From the NCBI GenBank assembly GCA_910584305.1, contig CAJTZW010000009.1:1-55013 (forward strand): a DNA stretch of 55,013 nt, given 5' to 3'. The notes under the pieces are model-generated. The model did not search any database and was not told the DNA's origin. It worked only from the letters and a program-made list of their open reading frames with translations. Position 1 is the stretch's first letter; each line of letters begins with the position of its first letter. This document shows, piece after piece, positions 34,641-42,045 of the stretch. Source of the DNA: an uncultured Bacilli bacterium. Its GTDB lineage: Bacteria > Bacillota_I > Bacilli_A > RF39 > UBA660. The translations under genes were made by a program, and so were the position numbers.

Positions 34641-35237
34641 GTGAGGGAATTTACTGAAACTGATAAAAAAATAGTTAAAGATGCATATAAAATGATTTTA
34701 CTTAATCTTAAAGATTATTTGCAGCAATACGATATGAAAGATGAACTAGAATATTCAAAACTATTTTTTTGTATGTTACATGGTGGCTTTTTTAGTATGG
34801 ATGGAACAATTAAGTTTGATAATAACTATGACTATTTAGGATTACCAGTAGAAATAAGTCAAGGAGTTCAGGTTATGCATGGAATATGTTGTTGCAGGCA
34901 TGCCACAGAATTTTTTTATAATTTATTGTGTATTTTAAATTTTAATCCTTCTTTAATATATATTTGGGTAGATAATGATACTGGACTTTGGCGTAAAGTA
35001 AATCCAGCAATAGAAAAAGCTAATCATCAAGCAATTTTATTAGATAATAAATGTATTATTGATCCGGCAAATAAATTTATTTTACAAATCCAAAAGAATG
35101 GGGAGTTAACACAGCTAGACTCAGAATACTTTGGCCAATTAGAAACTTATCAAGAAAATAATATAGTTACTATACGAAAAATTTTAAAGAAATATTATAC
35201 TTATAGGGAATTAGGAATAAAAAGTGTATATATTTAA
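34641..35237 (+). CDS. Small transglutaminase-like protein
   Basis: The 198-aa soluble protein has GICCCRHATEF (catalytic Cys about 85, followed by Arg-His), KANHQAILLDN (His129) and KCIIDPANK (Asp141). This is the order and spacing of the transglutaminase-like/papain-like fold. It is not a close relative of the 302-aa paralogues, sharing mainly the active-site motifs. The start is uncertain: GTG at 34641 has no good ribosome site, and GGGGTGAGGG overlaps it, so translation might begin slightly downstream at a rare codon. It is the first cassette gene after the tRNA cluster. Confidence 0.65.
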   Translation: MREFTETDKKIVKDAYKMILLNLKDYLQQYDMKDELEYSKLFFCMLHGGFFSMDGTIKFDNNYDYLGLPVEISQGVQVMHGICCCRHATEFFYNLLCILNFNPSLIYIWVDNDTGLWRKVNPAIEKANHQAILLDNKCIIDPANKFILQIQKNGELTQLDSEYFGQLETYQENNIVTIRKILKKYYTYRELGIKSVYI

Positions 35238-35262
35238 AAATTTGTTGAACGTTCTTCCTTAG

Positions 35263-35319
35263 GGCACCAGATTTAAGGATAACTCGAACTTTCTATTTTT
35301 TTGTAGAAATTCGAGTTTT
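35263..35319 (+). repeat. tRNA-end repeat, copy B, with terminator
   Basis: GGCACCAGATTTAAGGAT and ACTCGAA match copy A with one mismatch over 26 bases (35263-35288). The AACTCGAA arm pairs with TTCGAGTT at 35310, and TTTCTA/TAGAAA inside extends the stem, making a terminator for the small transglutaminase-like gene. Upstream bases (TTCTTCCTTAG) look like a decayed T arm. Confidence 0.75.
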
Positions 35320-35393
35320 AATATGCTTTAAATTATTGTATAATATATTTGTAGTAACCAAACTAAACTAAACTTATTTATCAGGAGGTTTTA

Positions 35394-36254
35394 ATGAACA
35401 AAGAAATAGTTTAATCAGAAATTAATGTAAATGATAACAAAATAAAAGTAATAAGAATAGGATCTAAGGAATATATATCTTTAACCGATTTAGCAAGATA
35501 TGCAAATCCAGAAGAACCTAAAGTCCCTATACAAACTTGGATGAGAAATAAAGATGTAATAGCTTATTTAGGATTGTGGGAAAAATTAAATAACGAAAAT
35601 TTCAAAGGTCACGAATTTACGACCTTTGAAAATTTTGCTGGTAGAAATAGTTTTTATATGTCACCACAAAAGTGGGTCAAAGAAACAAACGCAATAGGAA
35701 TTATATCAAAATCTGGAAATAATGGTGGTACATATGCTTGCAGTGATATTGCTTTGGAATTTGCAAGTTGGTTATCTCCAGAATTTAAATTATATGTTAT
35801 TCAAGAATTTGAAAGATTAAAGAAAAATGAGGCGCACCAGTATAAGCTTGATTGGTCTGCTAACAGAATGCTTGCAAAAACTAACTATCATATCCATACA
35901 GATTCTATTAAAGAAAATATTGTACCTAAATTAACTGAAAAGCAAAAACAATATATTTATGCAGAAGAAGCAGATGTGTTAAATGTAGCATTATTTGGTA
36001 TGACTGCCAAAGAATGGAGAGAAGAAAATCCGAATTTAAAAGGCAATATTCGCGACTATACTGATTTAAAACATTTACTAATTTTATGCAATCTAGAAAA
36101 TACTAATGCTGAACTCATTAACGATAATATTCCACAAAAAGAAAGATTAGTAAAATTAAATAATTCTGCAATTCGACAAATGAAAATTTTAGAAAATGAT
36201 AAGAGTATAAAGGAACTGGAAACATTAAATAAAAATCTAATTGAAACTAAATAA
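35394..36254 (+). pseudogene. KilA-N domain protein with early in-frame stop
   Basis: A perfect AGGAGG stands five bases before ATG 35394, but codon 7 is TAA (35412-35414). The frame then continues without interruption for about 280 codons: KVIRIGSKEYISLTDLARYANPEEPKVPIQ, and the KilA-N core ending ASWLSPEFKLYVIQEFERLK. A helical C-terminal part follows with ALFGMTAKEWREENP. KilA-N proteins are DNA-binding and typical of phages and mobile genes. The next in-frame ATG (35541) would lose much of the domain. Either a nonsense mutation, a non-AUG restart or a base-calling error explains it. Confidence 0.75.
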
Positions 36255-36259
36255 AGTGT

Positions 36260-36304
36260 CAATTTAGTAAAACACACTTGTACATTGACATAATCAATGA
36301 ATTT
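36260..36304 (+). repeat. Cassette upstream repeat, copy 2, with inverted repeat
   Basis: The 36260-36287 sequence matches the copy at 34568 except for one extra A. CATTGA and TCAATG flank a short centre, giving an inverted repeat analogous to the first copy. Confidence 0.6.
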
Positions 36305-36319
36305 ATGTAGGAGGTATTT

Positions 36320-37231
36320 ATGAAAAATAATAATATACTTAATTTTTATAAAAAGACAAGTTTATTTACTGATTTGGGATTTTATACAACTTTTGCTAAA
36401 AGCTTACCTAATGATATAGAAACTCTATGTTCATTACTTAGGAATCAGATTATTCATCCTTTCGATTTAAAAGATGAAGAAGAAAGAAATAATCCGCATA
36501 GTTTTTATGGAGACATGACAAAAATATCTAAAACAAGTTTAATTTATGAAAATGATTTGTTTCCTACTGCAATAGCAATGATGGCAGAATTATTACGAAG
36601 AAATCCTCATTTTACTATAGAAAGAAAAATTGAGGATAAAATACATGTATGTTGTAGAGAAACATCAATTTTGCTAATAGCGATATTAAAGTCCAAAAAT
36701 ATTCCAGCAAGAGTAAGATGTGGATTTACACATGCTGTCAGTGAAATAGATGGAGCTGGAGATCATTGGATTGTAGAATATTATAATGAATTGTGTAAAA
36801 GATGGATATTAGTTGATCCTACTATGCTTTATGACCAAGAAACTTTAGATTATTTCAATATTGATTATTCTCTAACTGATATGCCGCGAGATAAATTTAT
36901 CTTTGCTGCTGATGCCTATTTAGGGCTTAGAAATGGAAAATATAAGACAGAAGATATATATTATTTCTCTAATCCAAAAACATTTGGTATTAAAGCTGCT
37001 ATCAATGAATTACTTCATGATTTTCACTCTTTAATGAATAATGAAATTCTTTTCTGTCAAAGTCCAAAATATTTAAAGGATAGCAAGTATGAATTAACTA
37101 ATGTCGAATATATTGAATTAGATGAATTAGCAAAATTAATGTTAAATCCTGATAAAAATTTTGACGCCCTTAATTATATTTGGGAAAATACTGAAAAATT
37201 TAGAATTATATCTGGAGGAATGAACAATTAA
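36320..37231 (+). CDS. Transglutaminase-like superfamily protein (paralogue 2)
   Basis: The 303-aa protein aligns end to end with the one at 26140, sharing RNQIIHPFDL, SFYGDMTK, EDKIHVCCRE, GDHWI-EYY, AYLGLR-GKYK and YDFHSLMNNEI. The triad is Cys112, His149 and Asp166. A perfect AGGAGG precedes ATG 36320. Unlike paralogue 1, which follows a nitroreductase gene, this copy stands alone between cassette repeats. It is slightly more Asn/Lys-rich, in line with transfer from an even more AT-rich source. The function is unknown; a cytoplasmic cysteine peptidase or amidase is the best family-based guess. Confidence 0.72.
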   Translation: MKNNNILNFYKKTSLFTDLGFYTTFAKSLPNDIETLCSLLRNQIIHPFDLKDEEERNNPHSFYGDMTKISKTSLIYENDLFPTAIAMMAELLRRNPHFTIERKIEDKIHVCCRETSILLIAILKSKNIPARVRCGFTHAVSEIDGAGDHWIVEYYNELCKRWILVDPTMLYDQETLDYFNIDYSLTDMPRDKFIFAADAYLGLRNGKYKTEDIYYFSNPKTFGIKAAINELLHDFHSLMNNEILFCQSPKYLKDSKYELTNVEYIELDELAKLMLNPDKNFDALNYIWENTEKFRIISGGMNN

Positions 37232-37258
37232 GAAGAGTTATTTTACGTCCTCCCTTGG

Positions 37259-37313
37259 GGCACAGATTGATAGGAAACTCGAGCTTTTAATTTATTTTCG
37301 AGATTTGAGTTTT
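37259..37313 (+). repeat. tRNA-end repeat, copy C (diverged), with terminator
   Basis: GGCAC-AGATTGATAGGAAA followed by ACTCGAG corresponds to copies A and B with several changes and one deletion. AAACTC pairs with GAGTTT at 37305-37312 and a T-rich tail follows, so it still acts as a terminator for paralogue 2. The preceding GTCCTCCCTTGG resembles a decayed T arm. Confidence 0.6.
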
Positions 37314-37323
37314 AATCTCTTAA

Positions 37324-37351
37324 GGGTTTAATTCCCCGAGGCTCTGCCTCG
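37324..37351 (+). other. T-arm-like sequence fused to a GC-rich hairpin
   Basis: GGGTTTAATTCCCC resembles the T arm of tmRNA or a tRNA and is followed directly by CGAGGC-TCT-GCCTCG, a perfect 6-bp stem (37337-37351). Its GC content is far above the surroundings. Confidence 0.5.
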
Positions 37352-37375
37352 ATAAAAATTGTGATATAATAAGAC

Positions 37376-37799
37376 ATGAAATAAAGCCACATTTAAAATT
37401 ACTAAAATAGATAAAGAATATAAAAAGCACAATAAACAAGCAATTACAAGAGCAATAGTTAATGGAACGATAATTTTATTATGTACTGGTATAGTATTAA
37501 GTTCTGATTCTAATTTATCCAATTTTGGAACAGAAGACTTATCAAATATATTTGATAATATAACCAAAATGGCTTCTAATCTTCCTAAAAGTGATGCCTT
37601 GATTGCAGTTTATACAAAAATGTTTGATGGAATTAATTATATTATTGATAAAATTGGGTTAATGGGTATAATACTTGCTTCAAAATCAATTAAGTTTATT
37701 TTAACATCTGTAAAAGATGTTAGAAAATCATTACTAATAAAAAATGAACTAAATGAATTAAAAAATAAATTAGAAAATAAAGAAAAACATATTAAATAA
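37376..37799 (+). pseudogene. Small membrane protein, frameshifted at codon 3
   Basis: From 37385 to the stop at 37799 one frame reads KATFKITKIDKEYKKHNKQ, a hydrophobic helix (GTIILLCTGIVL), an acidic loop, a second apolar segment (IGLMGIILASKS) and a Lys/Glu/Asn helical tail. A natural start ATGAAA (37376) is out of frame by one base: ATGAAATAAAGCC has an extra T that makes TAA at codon 3. Removing it gives MKKATFK. An ATG at 37569 could yield only the last 76 residues. No ribosome site is obvious at 37376. It precedes the SUKH-like gene by 16 bp and may belong to its unit. I do not recognise the family. Confidence 0.5.
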
Positions 37800-37815
37800 A
37801 AGAAAGAGGTAAAAA

Positions 37816-38331
37816 ATGGGTAATGAAGAAAGAAAAAATATCATATATGAAGCTTTAAAAAATAAGAATCAAGAAAAATTAAAAGATTTAAATGTTAATG
37901 AAGAAGAAATCAATGAAATTTTATCTGAAATAGATAATAAACTGGAAAAATTAGATTCTGAAATATTAGAATATATTAATAGTGTTGAAAAAGAAATTAA
38001 TTATATTTTTGTAGATGAATATAAAGAATACTTATTAAAACAACCATCATTAAAACCTGAAAAAAGAATTTTAGGTTTAGCAAACGGTAATGAAAAAATA
38101 ATTAGGCACCTATATTCAATGAATCCTAATAGCAAAACTTATATTTTAAAATTTCAAAGTTTTGATTCTGAATTAAAAGACAAACTTGTGCCTTTTGCAG
38201 AATTAGAATTTGGAGATACTTTATGTTTCGAAAGAGAAACAAATAAAATAGTAGTGTATAAACATGAAACAGATACTATTGATTACATTGCAAGTAATTG
38301 GAATGATTTTATAAAGGAGTTATATGATTGA
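37816..38331 (+). CDS. SUKH/SMI1-KNR4-like protein, possible immunity protein
   Basis: The 171-aa protein has a charged helical N-terminus (1-70). Its C-terminal part, LVPFAELEFGDTLCFERETNKIVVYKHETD followed by YIASNWNDFIKELY, fits the SUKH (SMI1/KNR4) pattern of PFA-x-x-x-G-D, a strand ending in HE, and a closing F-x-x-F-L helix. SUKH proteins commonly neutralise nuclease or deaminase toxins in polymorphic toxin systems. No partner toxin is seen beside it, so it could be an orphan immunity gene. AGAGGT precedes the start. It overlaps the next gene by eight bases. Confidence 0.65.
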   Translation: MGNEERKNIIYEALKNKNQEKLKDLNVNEEEINEILSEIDNKLEKLDSEILEYINSVEKEINYIFVDEYKEYLLKQPSLKPEKRILGLANGNEKIIRHLYSMNPNSKTYILKFQSFDSELKDKLVPFAELEFGDTLCFERETNKIVVYKHETDTIDYIASNWNDFIKELYD

Positions 38332-38668
38332 AAGAGTATATAATAAATTAGTAAGAGATAATATTCCAAGTATCATAGAATCAAATGGAGAAATTCCAAT
38401 TACTAGAATACTATCTGATGAGGAATATAAAATTGAATTGGAAAGAAAATTAAACGAAGAATATCATGAGGTGTTGGACGCCTTCGGAAAAGATAGGCTT
38501 GAAGAACTTGCTGATATGATAGAAATTATAAAGTATTTAGCTAAAGTCGAGGGATCTACTTTAGATGAGATTATTGCAATTGCGGAAGAAAAAAGTTTAA
38601 AGCGAGGGGCCTTCGAGAAAAAAATATTTTTAGAAAAAGTTTTCGAAAAAACTATAAAAATGTCATAA
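38324..38668 (+). CDS. MazG-like nucleoside triphosphate pyrophosphohydrolase
   Basis: The 114-aa protein has VYNKLVRDNIPSIIESNGE at its start and the helical acidic motif ERKLNEEYHEVL ... EELADMIEIIKYLA. The E-x-x-E ... E-x-x-D arrangement binds magnesium in the all-alpha NTP pyrophosphatase superfamily (the short house-cleaning type related to phosphoribosyl-ATP pyrophosphohydrolase). It probably hydrolyses non-canonical nucleotides. AAAGGAG lies inside the upstream gene and the two overlap (ATGATTGA). Small MazG-like genes are frequent on phages and islands. Confidence 0.82.
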   Translation: MIERVYNKLVRDNIPSIIESNGEIPITRILSDEEYKIELERKLNEEYHEVLDAFGKDRLEELADMIEIIKYLAKVEGSTLDEIIAIAEEKSLKRGAFEKKIFLEKVFEKTIKMS

Positions 38669-38736
38669 ACTATAGTCAGTTACTAAGTTATTATTAACTA
38701 CTTTTTTTGCCCAAAGAGTTGTTGTACTTCTCTCTC

Positions 38737-38785
38737 GGACACCAAATTTAAGGATAACCCGAACTTTTAGGGATCGAGTTTTAAA
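38737..38785 (+). repeat. tRNA-end repeat, copy D, with degenerate terminator
   Basis: GGACACCAAATTTAAGGAT and ACCCGAAC match copy B with three changes (38737-38764). The arm AACCCGA now pairs imperfectly with TCGAGTT, one C-A mismatch showing decay. The rest of the gap 38669-38920 holds no gene I can support. Confidence 0.65.
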
Positions 38786-38920
38786 ATACTAAAAATTATG
38801 AAAGCAATAAGTCCTTTCATATAGATTTTGTTTTCAATTATAACAGTGGATTCAATCTTGAAAGAGAAATTATATTAAAACCTAAATGTAATTTTTTATA
38901 AAAATTAAAGGAGATGCGAT

Positions 38921-39401
38921 ATGCAATCCCGTAATCTTCAACCTATTTACTATTATTTCGAACATACTAATTGTTATACTTACTTTACAATAATAGGTGA
39001 TTTTTCTCCAAATACCATTACGGAGATGTTAGGATTAGAACCAGAGAAGTTTTGGAAAATTGGTGATAAGCGAAAGAATGGGACAATCTACAATTTTTCA
39101 TTGTGGAAATTTGGAACATGTGATGAATATGATATTGATGTAGATAAACAGATGCTGAAGACAATAACACCGTTGTTGTCGAAGATAGAGACACTGAATG
39201 AAATTAAGGAAACGTTTGAAGTTTCTTTTTTTTCTAGTGGTAGTTCCTAAGGCCCGATTTGATGAACCCGCTCCAAGCTTAGCACCATCAAAAGAGGTCA
39301 TAAGGTTTTGTTATGAAACAGATACAGATATCACTATTGATTTATATGTATGTTGCCCTGATTCGTTTGATGATGGTTTTGTCTGGGAGCTTTCCGATTG
39401 A
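38921..39401 (+). pseudogene. DUF4279-like protein split by a T8 homopolymer frameshift
   Basis: The first frame (38921-39250) encodes YFTIIGDFSPNTITEMLGLEPEKFWKIGDKR, the DUF4279 N-terminal pattern, and ends soon after EVSFF. The expected continuation (LVVVPKARFDEPAPSLAPSK ... ITIDLYVCCPDSF) is in the next frame and runs to 39401. The frames meet at eight T residues, 39226-39233; seven would restore a single 160-residue protein. DUF4279 proteins often occur as immunity-type genes beside toxins. Whether this is phase variation, decay or a sequencing error cannot be told. AAAGGAG precedes the start. Confidence 0.72.
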
Positions 39402-39510
39402 TAACTGGTGATTTTATTATTGCTAAAGAAGATTTCATGGAATTAAGGGGTATACTCATTTTTATTAGGTACTATTCCTAACTTTAGCTTTAGTGTTATA
39501 AAAGTGTCAT

Positions 39511-39547
39511 AATGCATTGCTTAGGTAATTGATTATTGCATTTTTTT
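39511..39547 (+). terminator. Terminator after the DUF4279-like gene
   Basis: AATGCA pairs with TGCATT across a 20-nt loop, followed by a T run. It is the only clear signal in the 270-base gap 39402-39671 apart from the promoter below. Confidence 0.55.
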
Positions 39548-39611
39548 CTTATCATGAACTTCTAAAAATGGATAGATGTATTTAAATTTTAAATTGATTT
39601 ACAATAAATTG

Positions 39612-39639
39612 TTGAATTTTGTAAAAGATATGTTACAAT
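39612..39639 (+). promoter_or_regulatory. Promoter of the ATP-grasp gene
   Basis: TTGAAT, a 16-bp spacer and TGT-TACAAT (extended -10). Confidence 0.65.
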
Positions 39640-39707
39640 AGATAATCAATAAATATGTATATTGTCAAATTATGGTATGTATTTGTATGGAAATGGAGTT
39701 GTTTCGT

Positions 39708-40835
39708 ATGCTATATTGTTTTGATAATAAACTGGACTTTGATTATTTTAAAAGAGAAATGGCTGTAGCTAAAATAAATAACAATGGTATTTTTTATGAT
39801 TCTACTTTAAAGACTTTTTTAGATTATGAGGGGAATGAAGTAGATATTAAGGATATGTTATTATTTCCAAGAACGGGATGGTCCCAAATTTATGATATGA
39901 ATTATGCGATTGTAGAACATGGAGGACATCCAATTCTTACAAATGAAGAAATAGATATTGTTGTATCATGGCCTAATTATTTTAAAACGATTAGAGGAAT
40001 GCGAATAGTGAAGGGGAAGGATTTGCTAGTTCCATCTATTATTGATGATATTGAGCGAAGCTATGGTAATGAGATATTTTTTAAAACGAAGGATAAAGAT
40101 TTTCATGATGTTATTTCAATTGATTTATTACGAGATCCTGAATGTGCCTTTTATAAAACTCTTCTTCACCATTTAGAGGATGAATTTATTATTAGTGAGG
40201 AAATAGATGTTGTAAATGATAATTATGGTGTAAAAGAGTATAGGTGTTTTGTTGTTAATGGGGAACTTATGAATATATCTAGAATGACTGTAAGTGTTTT
40301 TCATTCTATTGAGCAGGATGTTTTAAATAAGGCAATGGAAGTCGTGAATAAGTTAAGTGATCCTTTTCCAAAAAGTTATTCTTTTGATCTTTTAGAATAT
40401 GAAAAGGATGGTGAAAGAATTATTGATGTTTCTGAATTTAATCCGATCCATGAAGCTGGATTATATTTATATAATTCAGTAATGTCTAAAAGTGAAGACA
40501 TATTACATTCAAATATGAAAAGTATTTCTTATGAATTTATTGATATGCTAGATCAATGTAGTTTTGATGGCTCTGTTATTAATGATAGGAAAAATGAATT
40601 TGATGGACCCAATACTTTTTCTAATGATTTAATAAGTATTTGTATAAATGGTGATGTCGGGTTACAATACACTACATTGTATATAGATTCATCGGATTAT
40701 TCACGTCATGAAGGAATGTTAAATGATTTTGCTGTAATTGATTCTGATGCAGAATTATTTAGTGCTGAAGAAAATTATGAGGATTCAGATAATCCATTAT
40801 TAGACAAAGTAAATGCATTATTAAAAAAAATATGA
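39708..40835 (+). CDS. ATP-grasp domain protein, R2K/DUF4343-like
   Basis: The 375-aa protein shows ATP-grasp features: a lysine-bearing strand EIFFKTKDKDF, FIISEEIDVVNDNYGVKEYRCFVVNGELMNISRM, and the metal-binding SYSFDLLEYEKDGERIIDVSEFNPIHEAGLYLYN (D-x-x-E ... E-x-N-P). These fit the R2K (DUF4343) clade, proposed to modify or ligate peptides in phage-linked and conflict systems. The start is ATG 39708 with GGAG nine bases before it; three earlier ATG codons (39672, 39687, 39693) lack ribosome sites. The C-terminal 100 residues are acidic and unassigned. Substrate unknown. Confidence 0.72.
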   Translation: MLYCFDNKLDFDYFKREMAVAKINNNGIFYDSTLKTFLDYEGNEVDIKDMLLFPRTGWSQIYDMNYAIVEHGGHPILTNEEIDIVVSWPNYFKTIRGMRIVKGKDLLVPSIIDDIERSYGNEIFFKTKDKDFHDVISIDLLRDPECAFYKTLLHHLEDEFIISEEIDVVNDNYGVKEYRCFVVNGELMNISRMTVSVFHSIEQDVLNKAMEVVNKLSDPFPKSYSFDLLEYEKDGERIIDVSEFNPIHEAGLYLYNSVMSKSEDILHSNMKSISYEFIDMLDQCSFDGSVINDRKNEFDGPNTFSNDLISICINGDVGLQYTTLYIDSSDYSRHEGMLNDFAVIDSDAELFSAEENYEDSDNPLLDKVNALLKKI

Positions 40836-40870
40836 AATTACTAATTAAATATAATGGGTTTAAATATTTG

Positions 40871-40908
40871 TAAAAGGTATATCAATACTATTTATTGGTA
40901 TACTTTTT
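40871..40908 (+). terminator. Terminator after the ATP-grasp gene
   Basis: AAAAGGTATA and TATACTTTT form a stem with one G-T pair, extended by CAA/TTG, and a T run follows. Confidence 0.7.
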
Positions 40909-40948
40909 TGTATAATAGAAAAGTCATACTCAAATTTTTGAAAAACGA

Positions 40949-40977
40949 TTGACACAAACATTAGCTCTTGATAGTAT
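40949..40977 (+). promoter_or_regulatory. Promoter before the TnpB fragment
   Basis: A perfect TTGACA, a 17-bp spacer and TAGTAT. Confidence 0.6.
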
Positions 40978-41001
40978 TAAGGTAGACAGGTGGTGAATAA
41001 A

Positions 41002-41406
41002 ATGATAATCCATAAAGCATATAAATTTAGAATCTATCCAAATGACACACAAAAAGAAATCATTCATAAAACATTTGGATGTACTAGATTTATCTATAAT
41101 TATTATCTAGATATGAAGCAAACAGAATATAAGAATAACCATCAATCAAAATCTGCTTATGAATGTATCAAAGATATTCCAACCTTATACATAGAAAGAC
41201 CATACCTAAAAGAAATAGACTCTATGAGTTTACGATGTGCTCTATTCGATTTAGACGATGCTTACAAAGCATTTTATAAAGGAATTAGAAAGTATCCAAA
41301 CTTCAAAAGAAAATATGATAAAAATAGTTATCGAACGAATAGAATAACAAGTACCTATGAAGGAAAACCATTATTATATAGATTTACAAACTCACAATTA
41401 CTCTAG
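41002..41406 (+). pseudogene. Truncated IS605-family TnpB (OrfB) N-terminal fragment
   Basis: HKAYKFRIYPNDTQKEIIHKTFGCTRFIYNYYL is the N-terminal helix-turn-helix signature of IS200/IS605 OrfB (TnpB). The fragment reaches NSYRTNRITSTYEGK, then departs into unrelated residues and stops at 134 aa, against about 370-400 for intact TnpB. The RuvC catalytic residues and zinc ribbon are therefore missing. No TnpA and no full right end are seen. GGTGGTGA precedes ATG 41002. It is a dead remnant marking past insertion between the ATP-grasp and CarD-like genes. Confidence 0.82.
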
Positions 41407-41471
41407 TTCTAATAAGAAAGTTTTATAAAAAATTACTAAATTTTTACTTACATTTTTTGTTTGAAAAATGA

Positions 41472-41534
41472 TATAATACATATACAACGAGTTGCTTTTA
41501 CTGGCGTAAGTCCTGTTGAAGCAACTCGTTTTTT
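41472..41534 (+). promoter_or_regulatory. Promoter and terminator-type leader hairpin before the CarD-like gene
   Basis: TATAAT (41472-41477) is followed almost at the predicted transcript start by a 12-bp stem AACGAGTTGCTT/AAGCAACTCGTT (41486-41530) that runs into six T residues. An inner TTAC-TGGC-GTAA mini-hairpin sits in the loop. Transcription would normally stop about 50 nt after starting, 20 bases before the coding start, so this is an attenuator or a stand-alone small RNA. Confidence 0.6.
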
Positions 41535-41553
41535 GTTAGAAGGGGATGATTTT

Positions 41554-42042
41554 TTGTTTAAAGCAGGTGATTATGTAGTATATAAAAGAGATGTATGTCA
41601 AATCAAAAGAACTAAAACTATTTCTGATAGAGAATACTATGTACTGCATCCAATTGACGATGAGACTCTTACAATTAATGTTCCCATTGACAATCCATTA
41701 GGGTATTTAAGACCGGTTATTTCAAAGAAAGAAGCAGAAAAATTAATTGCCAGTATTAGCAAGATTCCTCTCATTGAAACAGCAGATCGTATGATTGAAA
41801 ATCAATATAAAATTTTACTACATAGTGGTAAGTTAGAAGATTTAGTTCGTATTATTAAAACATCTTACTTACGAAATGATGAGCGTAAAAAGAATGGTAA
41901 GAAAATTGGAGAAATTGATGATAATTATTTTCATTTGGCAGAAAGAATTTTATATAATGAGCTATCTATTAGCCTTGGCAAGTGTTATGCTGATACAGAG
42001 AATTATGTTGTAGAAACTGTACAAAAATCAAGTGAGAAATAG
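41554..42042 (+). CDS. CarD-like transcription factor
   Basis: The 162-aa protein begins LFKAGDYVVYKRDVCQIKRTKTISDREYYVLHP, the Tudor-like RNAP-interaction domain shared by CarD/CdnL and TRCF, and continues with VPIDNPLGYLRPVIS and a helical C-terminal domain (KLEDLVRIIKTSYLRNDERKKNGKKIGEID). CarD-family proteins bind the RNAP beta subunit and stabilise open promoter complexes. I chose TTG 41554 because AAGGGG lies eight bases before it and the domain starts right there; the open frame extends upstream only through the leader hairpin. It is followed three bases later by an alpha-CTD-like gene. Confidence 0.8.
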   Translation: MFKAGDYVVYKRDVCQIKRTKTISDREYYVLHPIDDETLTINVPIDNPLGYLRPVISKKEAEKLIASISKIPLIETADRMIENQYKILLHSGKLEDLVRIIKTSYLRNDERKKNGKKIGEIDDNYFHLAERILYNELSISLGKCYADTENYVVETVQKSSEK

Positions 42043-42045
42043 AAT

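Noticed and set aside
37328..37567. Minus-strand frame with hydrophobic residues
   Set aside because: It lies opposite the conserved-looking plus-strand membrane protein frame and lacks a ribosome site; its start also depends on an otherwise unsupported direction.
41002..41406. Active TnpB with guide RNA
   Set aside because: The protein stops at 134 residues, before the catalytic and zinc-ribbon regions, and no right-end structure follows.
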